Shown here in pieces: positions 7,414-16,448 of a stretch of 64,000 bases of DNA. Both the position numbers and the translations under genes were made by a program. The notes under the pieces are model-generated. The model did not search any database and had not been told where the DNA came from. It was given only the letters and a program-made list of their open reading frames with translations. Position 1 is the stretch's first letter, and each line of letters opens with the position of its first letter. The DNA comes from Bradyrhizobium liaoningense (GTDB lineage: Bacteria > Pseudomonadota > Alphaproteobacteria > Rhizobiales > Xanthobacteraceae): the NCBI RefSeq assembly GCF_018130825.1, contig NZ_JAFCJS010000004.1:620001-684000 (forward strand), in the 5' to 3' direction.

Positions 7414-8076
7414 TCAGTTCAGTTGCGCCATCAGCGCGTCGGCGCCCTTGTCGAGGCCTGCGGTGGCAGCCGCGAGCGCGCCGACGCTGGCCTTGATGTC
7501 GTAGGCGCCGGGGTATTGCTTGGTGACGTAGGCGCTGATCAGGCGTGAGGTCGAAGCGTCGAAGATCTCGACACCGTAGATGACCGAGCCGGTCAGCATG
7601 CCCTCGCCGTCGCGTGCCGCCTGCACGCCGTTGTAGACCGCGCCGGCCATGTCGAAGCGGGAGAGCGTGCCGAGCACCGGCGTGTTGGTGACGGCGCCGG
7701 TCAGCGTCAGCCGGATGCGCAGCGTGTTCGGCCCGCGCTCGCGCACCAGGGCGAAGCGGCCGCGCAGCCGCTCGGCGAAACAATTCTGCATGTAGGCGGC
7801 GAGTGTCGCCTTGTCCTTGTCGGACATGTCGCCGAACTGATGATCCTTGCCGCGATAGACCACGACGGGATCGAGGATCACTTTATTATATGAGCGCCAA
7901 TCGACCGGCGTGGAATAGCGGTAGGGCACGCGGCCGGAGCTGTCCGACTTGTCCGGCGCCATGTAGGCCGAGGACGCCATCTCCGAATAGGGCACGGGCG
8001 CGACCGTGGCGCAGCCGGCCGAGGCGACGCAAAGCACCAGCGTTCCCAGACCGCGCAGGGCGATCGAGCGATCCAT
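7414..8076 (-). CDS. DUF3313-family lipoprotein
   Basis: A 220-residue exported lipoprotein. The N-terminus has a positively charged start, a hydrophobic run and the lipobox SAGC (Cys 22). The rest matches DUF3313: VDWRSYNKVILDPVVVY, a central AERLRGRFALV segment and the repetitive beta region LRIRLTLTGAVTNTPVLG. These proteins are poorly characterised, outer-envelope anchored. AGGAG lies 6 bases before the start. It is upstream of the DUF2147 gene. An imperfect palindrome of TetR-operator type lies at 8244-8261, about 170 bases upstream. Confidence 0.85.
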   Translation of the reverse strand: MDRSIALRGLGTLVLCVASAGCATVAPVPYSEMASSAYMAPDKSDSSGRVPYRYSTPVDWRSYNKVILDPVVVYRGKDHQFGDMSDKDKATLAAYMQNCFAERLRGRFALVRERGPNTLRIRLTLTGAVTNTPVLGTLSRFDMAGAVYNGVQAARDGEGMLTGSVIYGVEIFDASTSRLISAYVTKQYPGAYDIKASVGALAAATAGLDKGADALMAQLN

Positions 8077-8243
8077 TCCAGACTCCTCTTGCGGCTTCTT
8101 TGGAAGGCCAACCTTTGAAATTGCAATGACGACCGCAGCCGCGCTTGGGACCAGACACGGCTGCGGCGCTCACCATTGCCGGCCCAAGGCATCGTCCGGG
8201 GCCTTTTCGGATCCCTCGGGCCGTCTCAGTGTTTCCAGTTATA

Positions 8244-8261
8244 AAACCGACCAGTTGGTTT
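8244..8261. promoter_or_regulatory. TetR-type operator candidate
   Basis: AAACCGACCAGTTGGTTT is an imperfect palindrome with AAACC / GGTTT arms, of the form seen at many TetR-family operators in alphaproteobacteria. It lies between the TetR gene (ending at 8346) and the DUF3313 lipoprotein start (8076) and is oriented to control the latter. The assignment is inference from pattern only. Confidence 0.45.
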
Positions 8262-8345
8262 GTAAAGTCGCAAAACGGCGACCTGACACATTTGGCCGCA
8301 GGCGCGGTTTTGGGCAGCGTCCGGTTGGAATTCGTTAACGATGAA

Positions 8346-8984
8346 TCAGGCGCGCTTGCGCGGGGTTGCAGCCTTTGCCGCCGATGCCGCTCCGGATTTT
8401 GCGGCACGCTTCGTGGCCGGCCGTTCGAGGCCGGTCCACTGCCCGTCGTCGAGCAGGCGCGCGAACAGCCGCTGGTGCTCGTCCTTGCTGAGCGGTGACA
8501 TGCCGAACAACGAGCTCAGCAGCAGTCCGAGCGCGCCGGCCCAGCGCAACATCGCGAGATCCGGGTCGGCGGCTTCTTCCTTGATCGCCGCCATCCTCTT
8601 CATCTCGAGTTCGCGCGGCAGCGCCATCAGGCTGGGATTTTCGACCATGGCCGCAACCAGGGCCAGCGCGGCGGAATTCGGCGTAGTCGCCGCTTCCCTG
8701 ATCGTGGCAAGCTGGGTCGCCAGATTGGGATTGGCCGAGGTCGCGCGCACCTTCGCCATATAATGAGTCGAGAACTCCTCGAAATGCGCCATCTGCCGCT
8801 CGAGCAATGCCTTGAGCACAGCCTCCTTGGTGCGGAACTGGTGCATCACCCCGCCCTTGCTGAGGCCGCTCTCGCGCGCGATCGCATCGAGCGTCAGTCG
8901 GCCAGGCCCGTCGCGCGCGATGATGGCGATGGCCGCTTCGAGCGCAGCGTTGCGGGACCGTTCGGAGCGCGTGGCGTTGTCCAT
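8346..8984 (-). CDS. TetR/AcrR-family transcriptional regulator
   Basis: A 212-residue repressor-type protein. Residues 1-55 form the TetR helix-turn-helix (RNAALEAAIAIIARDGPGRL, DAIARESGLSKGGVMHQFRT, KEAVLKALLE). The ligand-binding region resembles the C-terminal domain common in TetR proteins whose HTH reads SKGG-x-x-HxF. The C-terminus is Lys/Ala-rich and looks disordered. The start at 8984 is chosen because the helix-turn-helix begins just after it; the frame is open far upstream but shows no protein features. It is divergent from the peptide-binding protein gene at 9201 and could control it, or the lipoprotein downstream. Confidence 0.87.
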   Translation of the reverse strand: MDNATRSERSRNAALEAAIAIIARDGPGRLTLDAIARESGLSKGGVMHQFRTKEAVLKALLERQMAHFEEFSTHYMAKVRATSANPNLATQLATIREAATTPNSAALALVAAMVENPSLMALPRELEMKRMAAIKEEAADPDLAMLRWAGALGLLLSSLFGMSPLSKDEHQRLFARLLDDGQWTGLERPATKRAAKSGAASAAKAATPRKRA

Positions 8985-9200
8985 GGCGGACTTGTCTCCG
9001 TGACAGGAGGATGAATCAAGTGAAAACAGGACGCGCTGTACATTTTTTGTGCGAACCCTGTCGAGACTTTCATCTTGCGGCGCCGAATGAGACTGTGTGA
9101 GCCTCGTTCGTGGATGGGGACTGGGATGGGCCGGCCGTCGCTTTGCGCGCGAGGACGTCGCGAAGCGTTTACGGCTGACCGCGCTTGAGAAAGATACGAT

Positions 9201-10751
9201 ATGCCAAAACGCGTGTTGCTTGGTCTCCTCCTCGCTTGCGGCCTCACGGCCCCGGCGCTGGCGCAAGAGCCGAAGACGGGGGGCGTGATCAATGCCGTGA
9301 TCCAGCCCGAGCCGCCCGGCCTGATGCTTGCGCAGGTCCAGAACGGCCCGACCCAGATGGTGTCGGGCAACATCTTCGAGGGCCTCTTGCGCTACAGCCC
9401 CAAGCTCGAGCCGCTGCCGGAGCTTGCCGAAAGCTGGAGCGTCAGCGAGGACGCCAAGACCTACACCTTCAAGCTCAAGAAGGGCGTGACCTGGCATGAC
9501 GGCAAACCCTTCACCGCCGCCGACGTCCTGTTCTCGATGGAGATGCTGAAGCAGACGCATGCGCGTGCCCGCACCAATTTGGCGCAGGTCGACAAGATCG
9601 AGACACCGGACGACTATACGGTGGTCTTCACGCTGAAGCAGCCGTTCGGCCCGTTCCTCGGCATCTTCGAGGTCGGCTCGATGCCGATGGTGCCGAAGCA
9701 TCTCTATGAAGGCACCGACTGGAAGACCAACCCCTACAACAACGCGCCCGTCGGAACCGGCCCCTTCATGTTCAAGGAGTGGCAGAAGGGCTCGTTCATC
9801 CGCCTGGTCAAGAACCCGAACTACCACGAAAAAGGCAAGCCCTATCTCGACGAGATCTACTGGCAGATCATCCCCGACGCGGCCGCGCGCTCGGTGGCGT
9901 ATGAGACCGGCAAGGTCGACGTGCTGCCCGGCGGCTCGGTCGAGAATTTCGACGTGCCGCGGCTGTCCAAGCTGAAGGACACCTGCGTCACCGGCGCCGG
10001 CTGGGAGTTCTTCTCGCCGCTCTCCTGGCTATGGCTGAACAACCGCCAGGGTCCGCTCGCCGACAAGCGGGTGCGGCAGGCGGTCATGTACGCGATCGAC
10101 CGCGATTTCGCCAAGGACGTGATCTGGAACGGACTCGGCAAGGTTGCGACCGGCCCGTCCGCCTCGACCATCAAGTTCTACACCGATGACGTGAAAAAAT
10201 ACCCTTACGATCCGGCCAAGGCCAAGGCGCTGCTGAAGGAAGCCGGCTACAAGGGCGAGAAGATCCGCCTGCTGCCGCTCGCCTATGGCGAGACCTGGCA
10301 GCGCTGGGGTGAAGCGGTGAAGCAGAACCTCCGGGACGTCGGCATGAACATCGAGACGATCGCCACCGACGTTGCCGGCGGCAATCAGAAGATCGGCGAC
10401 TGGGACTACGACATCGCCTTCACCTATCTCTACCAGTATGGCGATCCCGCGCTCGGCGTCGGCCGCAATTATATCTCCAGCAACATCGCGAAGGGACAGG
10501 TCTTCAACAACGTCGAGGGCTACTCCAACCCGGAGATCGACAAGCTGTTCGCCGACGGCGCGACCGCGACCCCGGATTCCAAGCGCAAGGAGATCTACGA
10601 CAAGGCGCAGAAGATCCTGGTCGAAGACGTGCCGGTGGCCTGGATGCTGGAGCTGCAATTCCCGACCATCACGCGCTGCAAGGTCAAGAACCTGATCACC
10701 ACGGGGATCGGGGTCAACGACGGCTTCAAGGACGCATGGCTCGACAAGTGA
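9201..10751 (+). CDS. ABC transporter substrate-binding protein, SBP_bac_5 (peptide/nickel type)
   Basis: A 516-residue periplasmic binding protein. The signal peptide spans residues 1-21 (cleavage after ALA, before QEPK). SBP family 5 features follow in order: GLLRYSPKLEPLPELAESW, the signature YTFKLKKGVTWHDGKPFTAADV, VPKHLYEGTDW, PVGTGPFMFKEW and the C-terminal lobe with YQYGDPALGVGRNYISSN. It is the first gene of an importer operon with two permeases and a double ATPase. Family members bind oligopeptides, opines or other polar solutes; the ligand cannot be told from sequence. A palindromic repeat separates it from the permease genes. Confidence 0.92.
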   Translation: MPKRVLLGLLLACGLTAPALAQEPKTGGVINAVIQPEPPGLMLAQVQNGPTQMVSGNIFEGLLRYSPKLEPLPELAESWSVSEDAKTYTFKLKKGVTWHDGKPFTAADVLFSMEMLKQTHARARTNLAQVDKIETPDDYTVVFTLKQPFGPFLGIFEVGSMPMVPKHLYEGTDWKTNPYNNAPVGTGPFMFKEWQKGSFIRLVKNPNYHEKGKPYLDEIYWQIIPDAAARSVAYETGKVDVLPGGSVENFDVPRLSKLKDTCVTGAGWEFFSPLSWLWLNNRQGPLADKRVRQAVMYAIDRDFAKDVIWNGLGKVATGPSASTIKFYTDDVKKYPYDPAKAKALLKEAGYKGEKIRLLPLAYGETWQRWGEAVKQNLRDVGMNIETIATDVAGGNQKIGDWDYDIAFTYLYQYGDPALGVGRNYISSNIAKGQVFNNVEGYSNPEIDKLFADGATATPDSKRKEIYDKAQKILVEDVPVAWMLELQFPTITRCKVKNLITTGIGVNDGFKDAWLDK

Positions 10752-10764
10752 GCCCTTCCTTCTT

Positions 10765-10888
10765 CACCTCTCCCCGCCTGCGGGGAGAGGTCGAATGTGC
10801 GCATAGCGCACATTCGGGTGAGGGGGAGTCTCCACGAGTCCAACTGCTGATACGCTCGCGGAGAGTCCCCCTCACCTCAACCCTCTCC
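10765..10888. repeat. Palindromic repeat between binding-protein and permease genes
   Basis: Inverted repeat with outer arms CACCTCTCCCCGCCTGCGGG and CCCTCACCTCAACCCTCTCC, and an inner GAATGTGCGCATAGCGCACATTC hairpin flanked by GTGAGGGGGA / TCCCCCTCAC. It is related to the elements at 2542 and 21329. Its place after the binding-protein gene could stabilise or end that message. Confidence 0.75.
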
Positions 10889-10924
10889 GTGGCTCCAGGT
10901 CACATCACCAATATGACTCACTAG

Positions 10925-11896
10925 ATGCTCTCCTTCGTCGCTCAGCGTGTCGTGAAGGGCGTGATCGTCCTGCTCGCGATCGTCGTCCTCAATTTCTTCC
11001 TGATCCGGCTGGCGCCCGGCGACCCCGCGATCGTAATGGCGGGCGAGGCCGGCGCCAGCGACCAGGTCTTCGTCAAGCAGCTCCGGGAGAAGTTCGGCCT
11101 CGACAAGCCGCTGCCCGAGCAGCTCTTCATCTACGTCAAGGGCGTCGCCACCCTCGACCTCGGCTTCTCCTTCCGCCAGCAGGCGCCGGTCGCCAGGCTG
11201 ATCGGCGAACGGCTGCCGGCGACGCTGCTGCTGACGCTGACCGCCTTCGCGATCTCGCTGATGCTCGGCATCCTGTTCGGCACATTCGCCGCGCGCTTCG
11301 CCGGAACGTTCCTCGACACCGGCATCACCGTGTTCGCGCTGATCTTCTACGCCATGCCGATCTTCTGGGTGGCGCTGATGGGCATCCTCCTGTTCTCGGT
11401 CACCATGGATTGGCTGCCGAGCTTCGGTTACGAGACGGTCGGCGCCAACCTCACCGGCCTCGCCCACGCCGTGGACGTCGCAAAGCACCTGATCATGCCG
11501 GCGATGACGCTCGGCCTGTTCTTCATGGCGACCTACACCCGCATGACCCGCGCCTCGATGCTCGAGGTGAAGCGGCTCGACTTCGTCAAGACGGCGCGCG
11601 CGAAGGGCCTCTCCGATGCCGTGATCCAGCGTCGCCACGTGCTGCGCAACGCGCTGCTGCCGGTCGTGACGCTTGCCGGCGTGCATTCCGGCACGCTGAT
11701 CGGCGGCGCAGTCATCACCGAGACCGTGTTCGCCTGGCCGGGCATCGGGCGGCTGATGTACGACGCACTGCTGCAGCGCGACTACAATCTGCTGCTCGGC
11801 GTGTTCGTGATCTGCTCGGCCATGGTCCTGATCTTCAACCTCATCACCGACCTCGTCTATCGACTGGTCGATCCGCGCATCGAATACGCCACATGA
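10925..11896 (+). CDS. ABC transporter permease, DppB/OppB type
   Basis: A 323-residue inner-membrane permease with six or so hydrophobic helices. The N-terminus (VAQRVVKGVIVLLAIVVLNF, then RLAPGDPA) is typical of DppB/GsiC. The cytoplasmic EAA loop reads RMTRASMLEVKRLDFVKTAR, followed by AKGLSDAVIQRRHVLRNALL. It pairs with the DppC-type permease whose ATG overlaps its stop codon. It works with the binding protein at 9201 and the ATPase at 12732. Confidence 0.93.
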   Translation: MLSFVAQRVVKGVIVLLAIVVLNFFLIRLAPGDPAIVMAGEAGASDQVFVKQLREKFGLDKPLPEQLFIYVKGVATLDLGFSFRQQAPVARLIGERLPATLLLTLTAFAISLMLGILFGTFAARFAGTFLDTGITVFALIFYAMPIFWVALMGILLFSVTMDWLPSFGYETVGANLTGLAHAVDVAKHLIMPAMTLGLFFMATYTRMTRASMLEVKRLDFVKTARAKGLSDAVIQRRHVLRNALLPVVTLAGVHSGTLIGGAVITETVFAWPGIGRLMYDALLQRDYNLLLGVFVICSAMVLIFNLITDLVYRLVDPRIEYAT

Positions 11897-12732
11897 AACA
11901 GTTCTGGAAATCGATGCTGAAGAGCCCCAGCGGCGTCATCGGGCTCGTCATCCTCCTCCTCGCGATCTCGGTCGCGGTATTCGGACCGATGCTGTTCCCG
12001 AACTCGCCCTGGCGCATGGTGCAGCGGCCGTTCCTGCCGCCGTTCACGCTTTCGACCGTGCCGCTCGGCACCGACGCGCTCGGCCGCGACGTGTTCGCCG
12101 GCATGATTTTTGGCGCCCGCGTGTCACTCCTCGTTGGCCTCGTCTCGACGCTGGTCGCGCTGGTGGTCGGCGTCCCCATCGGCGCCATGGCCGGTTATTT
12201 CGGCGGCAAGGTCGACGACGCCCTGATGCGCTTCACCGAGTTCTTCCAGACCATTCCGAGCTTCGCGCTCGCCATTGTGCTGGTCGCGATCCTGCAGCCC
12301 TCGATCTATTCGATCGTGGCCTCGATCGCGGTGGTGAGCTGGCCGCCGGTCGCTCGTCTCGTGCGCGGCGAGGTGCTGTCGTTGCGTACGCGCGAATATG
12401 TCCAGGCCGCAATCGTCACCGGCCAGAGCAACACCTGGATCATCCTGCGCGAGATCCTGCCCAACGCGTTGTCACCGGTGATCGTGCTGGCCTCGCTGAT
12501 GGTGGCGACCGCGATCCTCCTGGAATCCTCGCTGGCCTTCCTCGGCCTCGGCGATCCCAACCTGATCTCATGGGGCTACATGGTCGGCGCCGGCCGCACC
12601 GTGATCCGTCAGGCCTGGTGGATCACCGTATTCCCCGGCGTCGCCATCCTGATCTCCGTGCTCGGGCTGAACCTGATCGGCGAAGGCCTCAACGACGCGC
12701 TCAACCCGCGCCTGTCGCGGGAGGGCCGCTGA
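11893..12732 (+). CDS. ABC transporter permease, DppC/OppC type
   Basis: A 279-residue permease. It has the N-terminal OppC-type helix (GVIGLVILLLAISVAVFGPM), the family signature PLGTDALGRDVFAGMIFGAR and the EAA loop (VRGEVLSLRTREYVQAA, then LREILPNALSPVIV). The start ATG at 11893 overlaps the TGA of the upstream permease by 4 bases, indicating translational coupling. Its own stop overlaps the ATPase start. Confidence 0.93.
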   Translation: MKQFWKSMLKSPSGVIGLVILLLAISVAVFGPMLFPNSPWRMVQRPFLPPFTLSTVPLGTDALGRDVFAGMIFGARVSLLVGLVSTLVALVVGVPIGAMAGYFGGKVDDALMRFTEFFQTIPSFALAIVLVAILQPSIYSIVASIAVVSWPPVARLVRGEVLSLRTREYVQAAIVTGQSNTWIILREILPNALSPVIVLASLMVATAILLESSLAFLGLGDPNLISWGYMVGAGRTVIRQAWWITVFPGVAILISVLGLNLIGEGLNDALNPRLSREGR

Positions 12733-14354
12733 TGATGACCGCCCCGCCCGCCGTCTCCATCAAGAATCTGCGAATCGCGCTGCCGAAAGGCGCCGAGCGT
12801 CCGTTCGCCGTCGACGGCGTCTCGCTGGATCTGCGGCCCGGCAAGATCGTCTGCGTCGTCGGCGAGTCCGGCTCCGGCAAGTCGATGTGCGCCCATGCGC
12901 TGATGGGGCTGTTGCCGGACACGGTGTCGGTCGCCTCCGGCGAGATCCAGTTCGAGGGCCGCGACCTGCTCAAGCTCGACGACGACGGCTGGCGCGACCT
13001 GCGCGGCCGCCGTCTGGCGATGATCTTCCAGGAGCCGATGACCGCGCTCAATCCGTTGATGCGGATCGGCGACCAGATGGCAGAGATGTTCGAGGCCCAC
13101 GGCCTGCTGACGCCGAAGGAGCGGCGCGCCAAGGCGCTGTCGCTGGCGCGCGAGGTGGGCCTGCCCGACCCTGAAAGAATCGTGCGCGCCTATCCGCATC
13201 AGCTCTCCGGCGGCCAGCGCCAGCGCGCCATGATCGCGATGGCGCTCGCACTCGAGCCCGCGGTGCTGGTCGCGGACGAGCCGACCACTGCGCTCGACGT
13301 CACCACGCAGGCGCAGATCCTTAAACTGATCCGCAACCTGCAGCGCAACCGCAACATGGCGGTGATGTTCATCACCCATGACTTTGGCGTCGTCGCCGAC
13401 ATCGCCGATCAGGTCGTGGTGCTCCGCCACGGCAAGGTCGTCGAGGAGGGCCCCGCCGCGACTGTCTTCAGCGAGCCGCAGCACGACTACACCAAGGCAT
13501 TGCTCGCCGCCGTGCCGTCGATGGACCCGCCGGCGCGCGCGCCGCTGGACGACCAAGCCAGAGCGGTCGAAGTGATCGGGCTGGACAAGACCTATGTCAC
13601 CTCCGGCGGCTGGTTTCGCGAGGACCGCCGCGTCGATGCCGCGCGCGAGGTCAACTTCAACATCCTCAAGGGCGAGACGCTCGGCCTCGTCGGCGAATCC
13701 GGCTCCGGCAAGTCGTCGGTGGCGCGTCTCGTGATGCGGCTGATCGAGGCCGACCGCGGCACGGTGCGGATCGGCGAGACCGATCTTACGCAGCTTTCGG
13801 GCAAGGCGCTGCGCGCCGAGCGTCATCGCATCCAGATGATCTTCCAGGATCCGTTCGCCTCGCTCAATCCGCGGCGCAAGGTCGGCCATATCATCGCCGA
13901 TGGCCCGATCGCGGCCGGCACCGATCCGAAGGTGGCGTTCGACCGCGCCCGCGATCTGCTGAAGATGGTGGGCCTGGATGCCGGCGCACTCGAACGCTAT
14001 CCGCACGAATTCTCCGGCGGCCAGCGCCAGCGCATCGGCATCGCCCGCGCACTCGCGCTCGAGCCCGAGATCATCGTCGCCGACGAAGCCGTCTCCGCGC
14101 TCGACGTCTCCGTGCAGGCGCAGGTGTTGAAGCTGCTCGAAGATCTCAAGGCGCGCCTCGGTCTGTCGATGCTGTTCATCACCCACGATCTGCGGGTCGC
14201 AGCGCAGATCTGCGACCGCATCGCGGTGATGCAGCGCGGTGCCATCGTCGAGTTGAAGCCGACTGCGCAGCTCTTCGCCGCGCCCGAGCATGCCTATACG
14301 CGCGAGCTGCTCGCGGCAGTGCCCGGGCGGAAGGAGCGCGCGCCGGCGGCGTGA
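12732..14354 (+). CDS. Fused double ABC ATPase, DppD-DppF type
   Basis: A 540-residue protein with two complete nucleotide-binding domains, equivalent to separate DppD and DppF subunits. Domain 1 has Walker A GESGSGKS near residues 44-51, signature LSGGQRQRAMIAMAL and Walker B VLVADEPTTALD. Domain 2, from about residue 280, has a second GESGSGKS, FSGGQRQRIGIARAL and IIVADEAVSALD. It powers import through the two permeases upstream. ATGATG at 12732 overlaps the previous stop codon; either ATG may be used. Fused arrangements of this kind (GsiA, YejF) are known. Confidence 0.93.
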   Translation: MMTAPPAVSIKNLRIALPKGAERPFAVDGVSLDLRPGKIVCVVGESGSGKSMCAHALMGLLPDTVSVASGEIQFEGRDLLKLDDDGWRDLRGRRLAMIFQEPMTALNPLMRIGDQMAEMFEAHGLLTPKERRAKALSLAREVGLPDPERIVRAYPHQLSGGQRQRAMIAMALALEPAVLVADEPTTALDVTTQAQILKLIRNLQRNRNMAVMFITHDFGVVADIADQVVVLRHGKVVEEGPAATVFSEPQHDYTKALLAAVPSMDPPARAPLDDQARAVEVIGLDKTYVTSGGWFREDRRVDAAREVNFNILKGETLGLVGESGSGKSSVARLVMRLIEADRGTVRIGETDLTQLSGKALRAERHRIQMIFQDPFASLNPRRKVGHIIADGPIAAGTDPKVAFDRARDLLKMVGLDAGALERYPHEFSGGQRQRIGIARALALEPEIIVADEAVSALDVSVQAQVLKLLEDLKARLGLSMLFITHDLRVAAQICDRIAVMQRGAIVELKPTAQLFAAPEHAYTRELLAAVPGRKERAPAA

Positions 14355-14526
14355 GAGCGGGGTGCTTCGCTCCGGTATCCCGTTCCGCTCCCGCAACGAA
14401 GCAGTCACGGGCTTTTTATCCCTCGTGACCGCCCGCACAGCTGCAAACCTGAAGCCTGCACCCCATATGCGCATGGAATGATTTCCATCATCTGATGATG
14501 GATTTGCCGATCTATTTGGAGCCGAC

Positions 14527-14700
14527 ATGGGCCAGGTTATTCAGTTTGTCTCGCGATCCGAGCGCGAACGCGTTCGCCTCATCCAGGAGGCACGCGCGAT
14601 CTATGACAGCATCTTCCCGGCTGATCCGGCCGGCGAGCGGCACGACAAGGCGACGATCAGCCGCGCGACCGCCAGCGGCGATGCGGGAAACCTGGCGTGA
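14527..14700 (+). CDS. Small hypothetical protein, translationally coupled to the next gene
   Basis: A 57-residue reading frame starting MGQVIQFVSRSERERVRLIQ, with an amphipathic, charged first half (RERVRLIQEARAIYDSIF) and a polar C-terminus. It has no signal peptide. I cannot name a family. Support comes from the TGA at 14698-14700 overlapping the GTG of the next small gene, and from a protein-like composition that the overlapping longer frame lacks. It is shorter than most gene finders accept. Confidence 0.6.
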   Translation: MGQVIQFVSRSERERVRLIQEARAIYDSIFPADPAGERHDKATISRATASGDAGNLA

Positions 14701-14906
14701 TCAAGATCATCGCGGTTCTGTGTAGCCTCGCCGCTCCGGGAAACTGCCACGAGCAGATCGTCACAACGTCGGACTTCGCCAATGTGTCGATGCAGTCTTG
14801 TCTGATGGGTGCGCCGCAGCTCGCCGAATGGATGAACCAGCATCCGGCCGAGCGCCTGGCCGGATGGCGCTGCGTGATCGGTCAGCAGGGCGGCAGGGGC
14901 ATCTAG
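14697..14906 (+). CDS. Small cysteine-containing hypothetical protein
   Basis: A 69-residue protein starting at GTG 14697, inside the stop codon of the previous small gene. It has a short hydrophobic N-terminus (IKIIAVLCSLAAP) and four cysteines (NCHEQ, SMQSCLMG, GWRCVIG among them) that could form disulfides if exported. The family is unknown to me. The tight overlap with the 57-residue gene suggests a two-gene operon. Confidence 0.62.
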   Translation: MIKIIAVLCSLAAPGNCHEQIVTTSDFANVSMQSCLMGAPQLAEWMNQHPAERLAGWRCVIGQQGGRGI

Positions 14907-15026
14907 GGCCGGCGGCCCGCTACCCCCAAGGACTTTCGTGCCGGAAGCGGCTCGCGCAAGGCAGTGACGGCACTCCATCGCCGGGGTAACCTCTCGTTGC
15001 GGCCATTGGCAGCAAGGGGGAGCCGG

Positions 15027-15965
15027 ATGGAAGTCGCGAGCCTCGTTCTTCCCGTATTCGCAATCATCGTCACCGGCTGGCTTGCGGGCGAGCTCGGCTA
15101 TCTCTCACGATCGCTGGCAGACGCGCTGGTGCACTTCGCCTACAACGTGGCGATGCCGGCGCTGCTGGTCGTCACGATCGCGCAGGAGCCGGCGCGCAAT
15201 CTGCTGGAATGGCGTTTCCTGCTCGCCTTCGGCGGCGGCTCCCTCGTCTGCTTCGCGCTGGTCTTCCTGGCGGTCCGCGCCGGCGGAAAGCACGATCTCG
15301 CCAGCAGCACGATCCATGGCATGGCGGCGGCGATGACCAATACCGGCTTCGTGGCGCTGCCGATCCTGCACGCGATCTACGGCCAGCCCGCCGTGCTGCC
15401 GGCTGCGGTGGCGACGGTGTTCGTCGCGGCCGTGATGTTTCCGATCACGGTCATCCTGCTGGAAAGGGACGCGCGCGGCTCGTCCGCGCAGTCCGCGGGC
15501 CTCGCGAGGCAGATCCTGCTCAATCCGATGGTGCTGTCGACGCTTATCGGTCTCGTCTGGGCGATCACGGGCCTGCCGATTCCGGCGCCGGTCGCGGCCT
15601 ATCTCAACATGATCGCGGCCGCGCTGACGCCCTGCGCACTGTTTGCCATCGGGCTCGGCCTGTCGGTCGAAGGCCTGCGGTCCAGCCTGAAGGCATCGTT
15701 CGCGCTCGCGGCCGTGAAGCTCGTGGTCATGCCGCTGATCGTCTACGGACTTTGTGTGATCACCGGCCTCAACGCGCTCTACACCGTCGCCGCCGTGATA
15801 TGCGCCGCCGTGCCGACGGCGAAGACCGTGTACGTCCTGGCGCACGAGCACAAGGTCGAGGAGAAACTGGTCGCGGCGACGGTTTCGGTGACGACGATGC
15901 TGTCTGTCGTCACCTTGCTGGTCGCGCTGTACCTGCTCTCCGGTCTGGCGACCGGGACACGTTGA
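15027..15965 (+). CDS. AEC-family membrane transporter
   Basis: A 312-residue membrane protein with about ten hydrophobic segments and the auxin efflux carrier (AEC/bile-acid-arsenite-riboflavin superfamily) layout: VLPVFAIIVTGWLAGELGYL at the start, FAYNVAMPALLVVTIA, NTGFVALPIL and the C-terminal TAKTVYVLAHEHKVEEKLVA. Bacterial members export or import small organic acids such as malonate. The start at 15027 has AAGGGGGA just upstream; an earlier ATG at 14964 adds a poorly conserved stretch. The substrate is unknown. Confidence 0.88.
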   Translation: MEVASLVLPVFAIIVTGWLAGELGYLSRSLADALVHFAYNVAMPALLVVTIAQEPARNLLEWRFLLAFGGGSLVCFALVFLAVRAGGKHDLASSTIHGMAAAMTNTGFVALPILHAIYGQPAVLPAAVATVFVAAVMFPITVILLERDARGSSAQSAGLARQILLNPMVLSTLIGLVWAITGLPIPAPVAAYLNMIAAALTPCALFAIGLGLSVEGLRSSLKASFALAAVKLVVMPLIVYGLCVITGLNALYTVAAVICAAVPTAKTVYVLAHEHKVEEKLVAATVSVTTMLSVVTLLVALYLLSGLATGTR

Positions 15966-15980
15966 CCCGCATGGGCGCGC

Positions 15981-16265
15981 TTATCTCGTGGTATTGCTCC
16001 AGGTCGGAACCGCGTTGGTCACGCCGACCGACGGCCAATTATACGTTCCGATCGATGGCGCCGTGACCGTGCCGACCGTCTGTCCAGATGAGCCGTAAGC
16101 CGCCCTGGGCTGCGCAATTGGCGCCCCGGCACCGCTATAGGTCGGACCCACCACGGTTGTGCTGTAATGTCTGCTCGAGCGGGCCTTCTTCGCTTCAGCC
16201 GCGAAGGGCGCGGCAAGCAGTCCGGCGGTGATGAATGCGGTGATGGCGAGCCTGATACTGGTCAT
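15981..16265 (-). CDS. Small secreted hypothetical protein
   Basis: A 94-residue protein with a clear signal peptide (MTSIRLAITAFITAGLLAAP, cleavage probably after AEA near residue 25). The mature part is low-complexity and rich in Ser, Thr, Gly, Ala and Pro (RAAYGSSGQTVGTVTAPSIG). There are no cysteines. GAGGGA precedes the start. It may be a cell-envelope protein; the function is unknown. It is convergent with the AEC transporter gene. Confidence 0.7.
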   Translation of the reverse strand: MTSIRLAITAFITAGLLAAPFAAEAKKARSSRHYSTTVVGPTYSGAGAPIAQPRAAYGSSGQTVGTVTAPSIGTYNWPSVGVTNAVPTWSNTTR

Positions 16266-16448
16266 GGCTGATCCCTCAGTCGTTGGGATGCCCCTTTGCT
16301 CATCTGACCATACGTCGGACGATTTCCATAGGCCTCCCGTTCATAACTCCGTGCGCGCGCGAAGGTGCCGCAGCCGGGCGCGCGGCCTTCGGATGGACCC
16401 GAATCAGCGCTAGTGCATTGCCTGGACGACTTCCTGGACGCGAGTGAC

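Noticed and set aside
12609..14528. Long minus-strand frame of 639 codons opposite the double ATPase
   Set aside because: It mirrors the ABC ATPase codons; the composition is His/Arg-rich and protein-unlike.
14495..14725. A 76-codon frame overlapping the 57-residue gene
   Set aside because: Ser/Arg/Ala-rich and without the coupling seen for the 57-residue frame.
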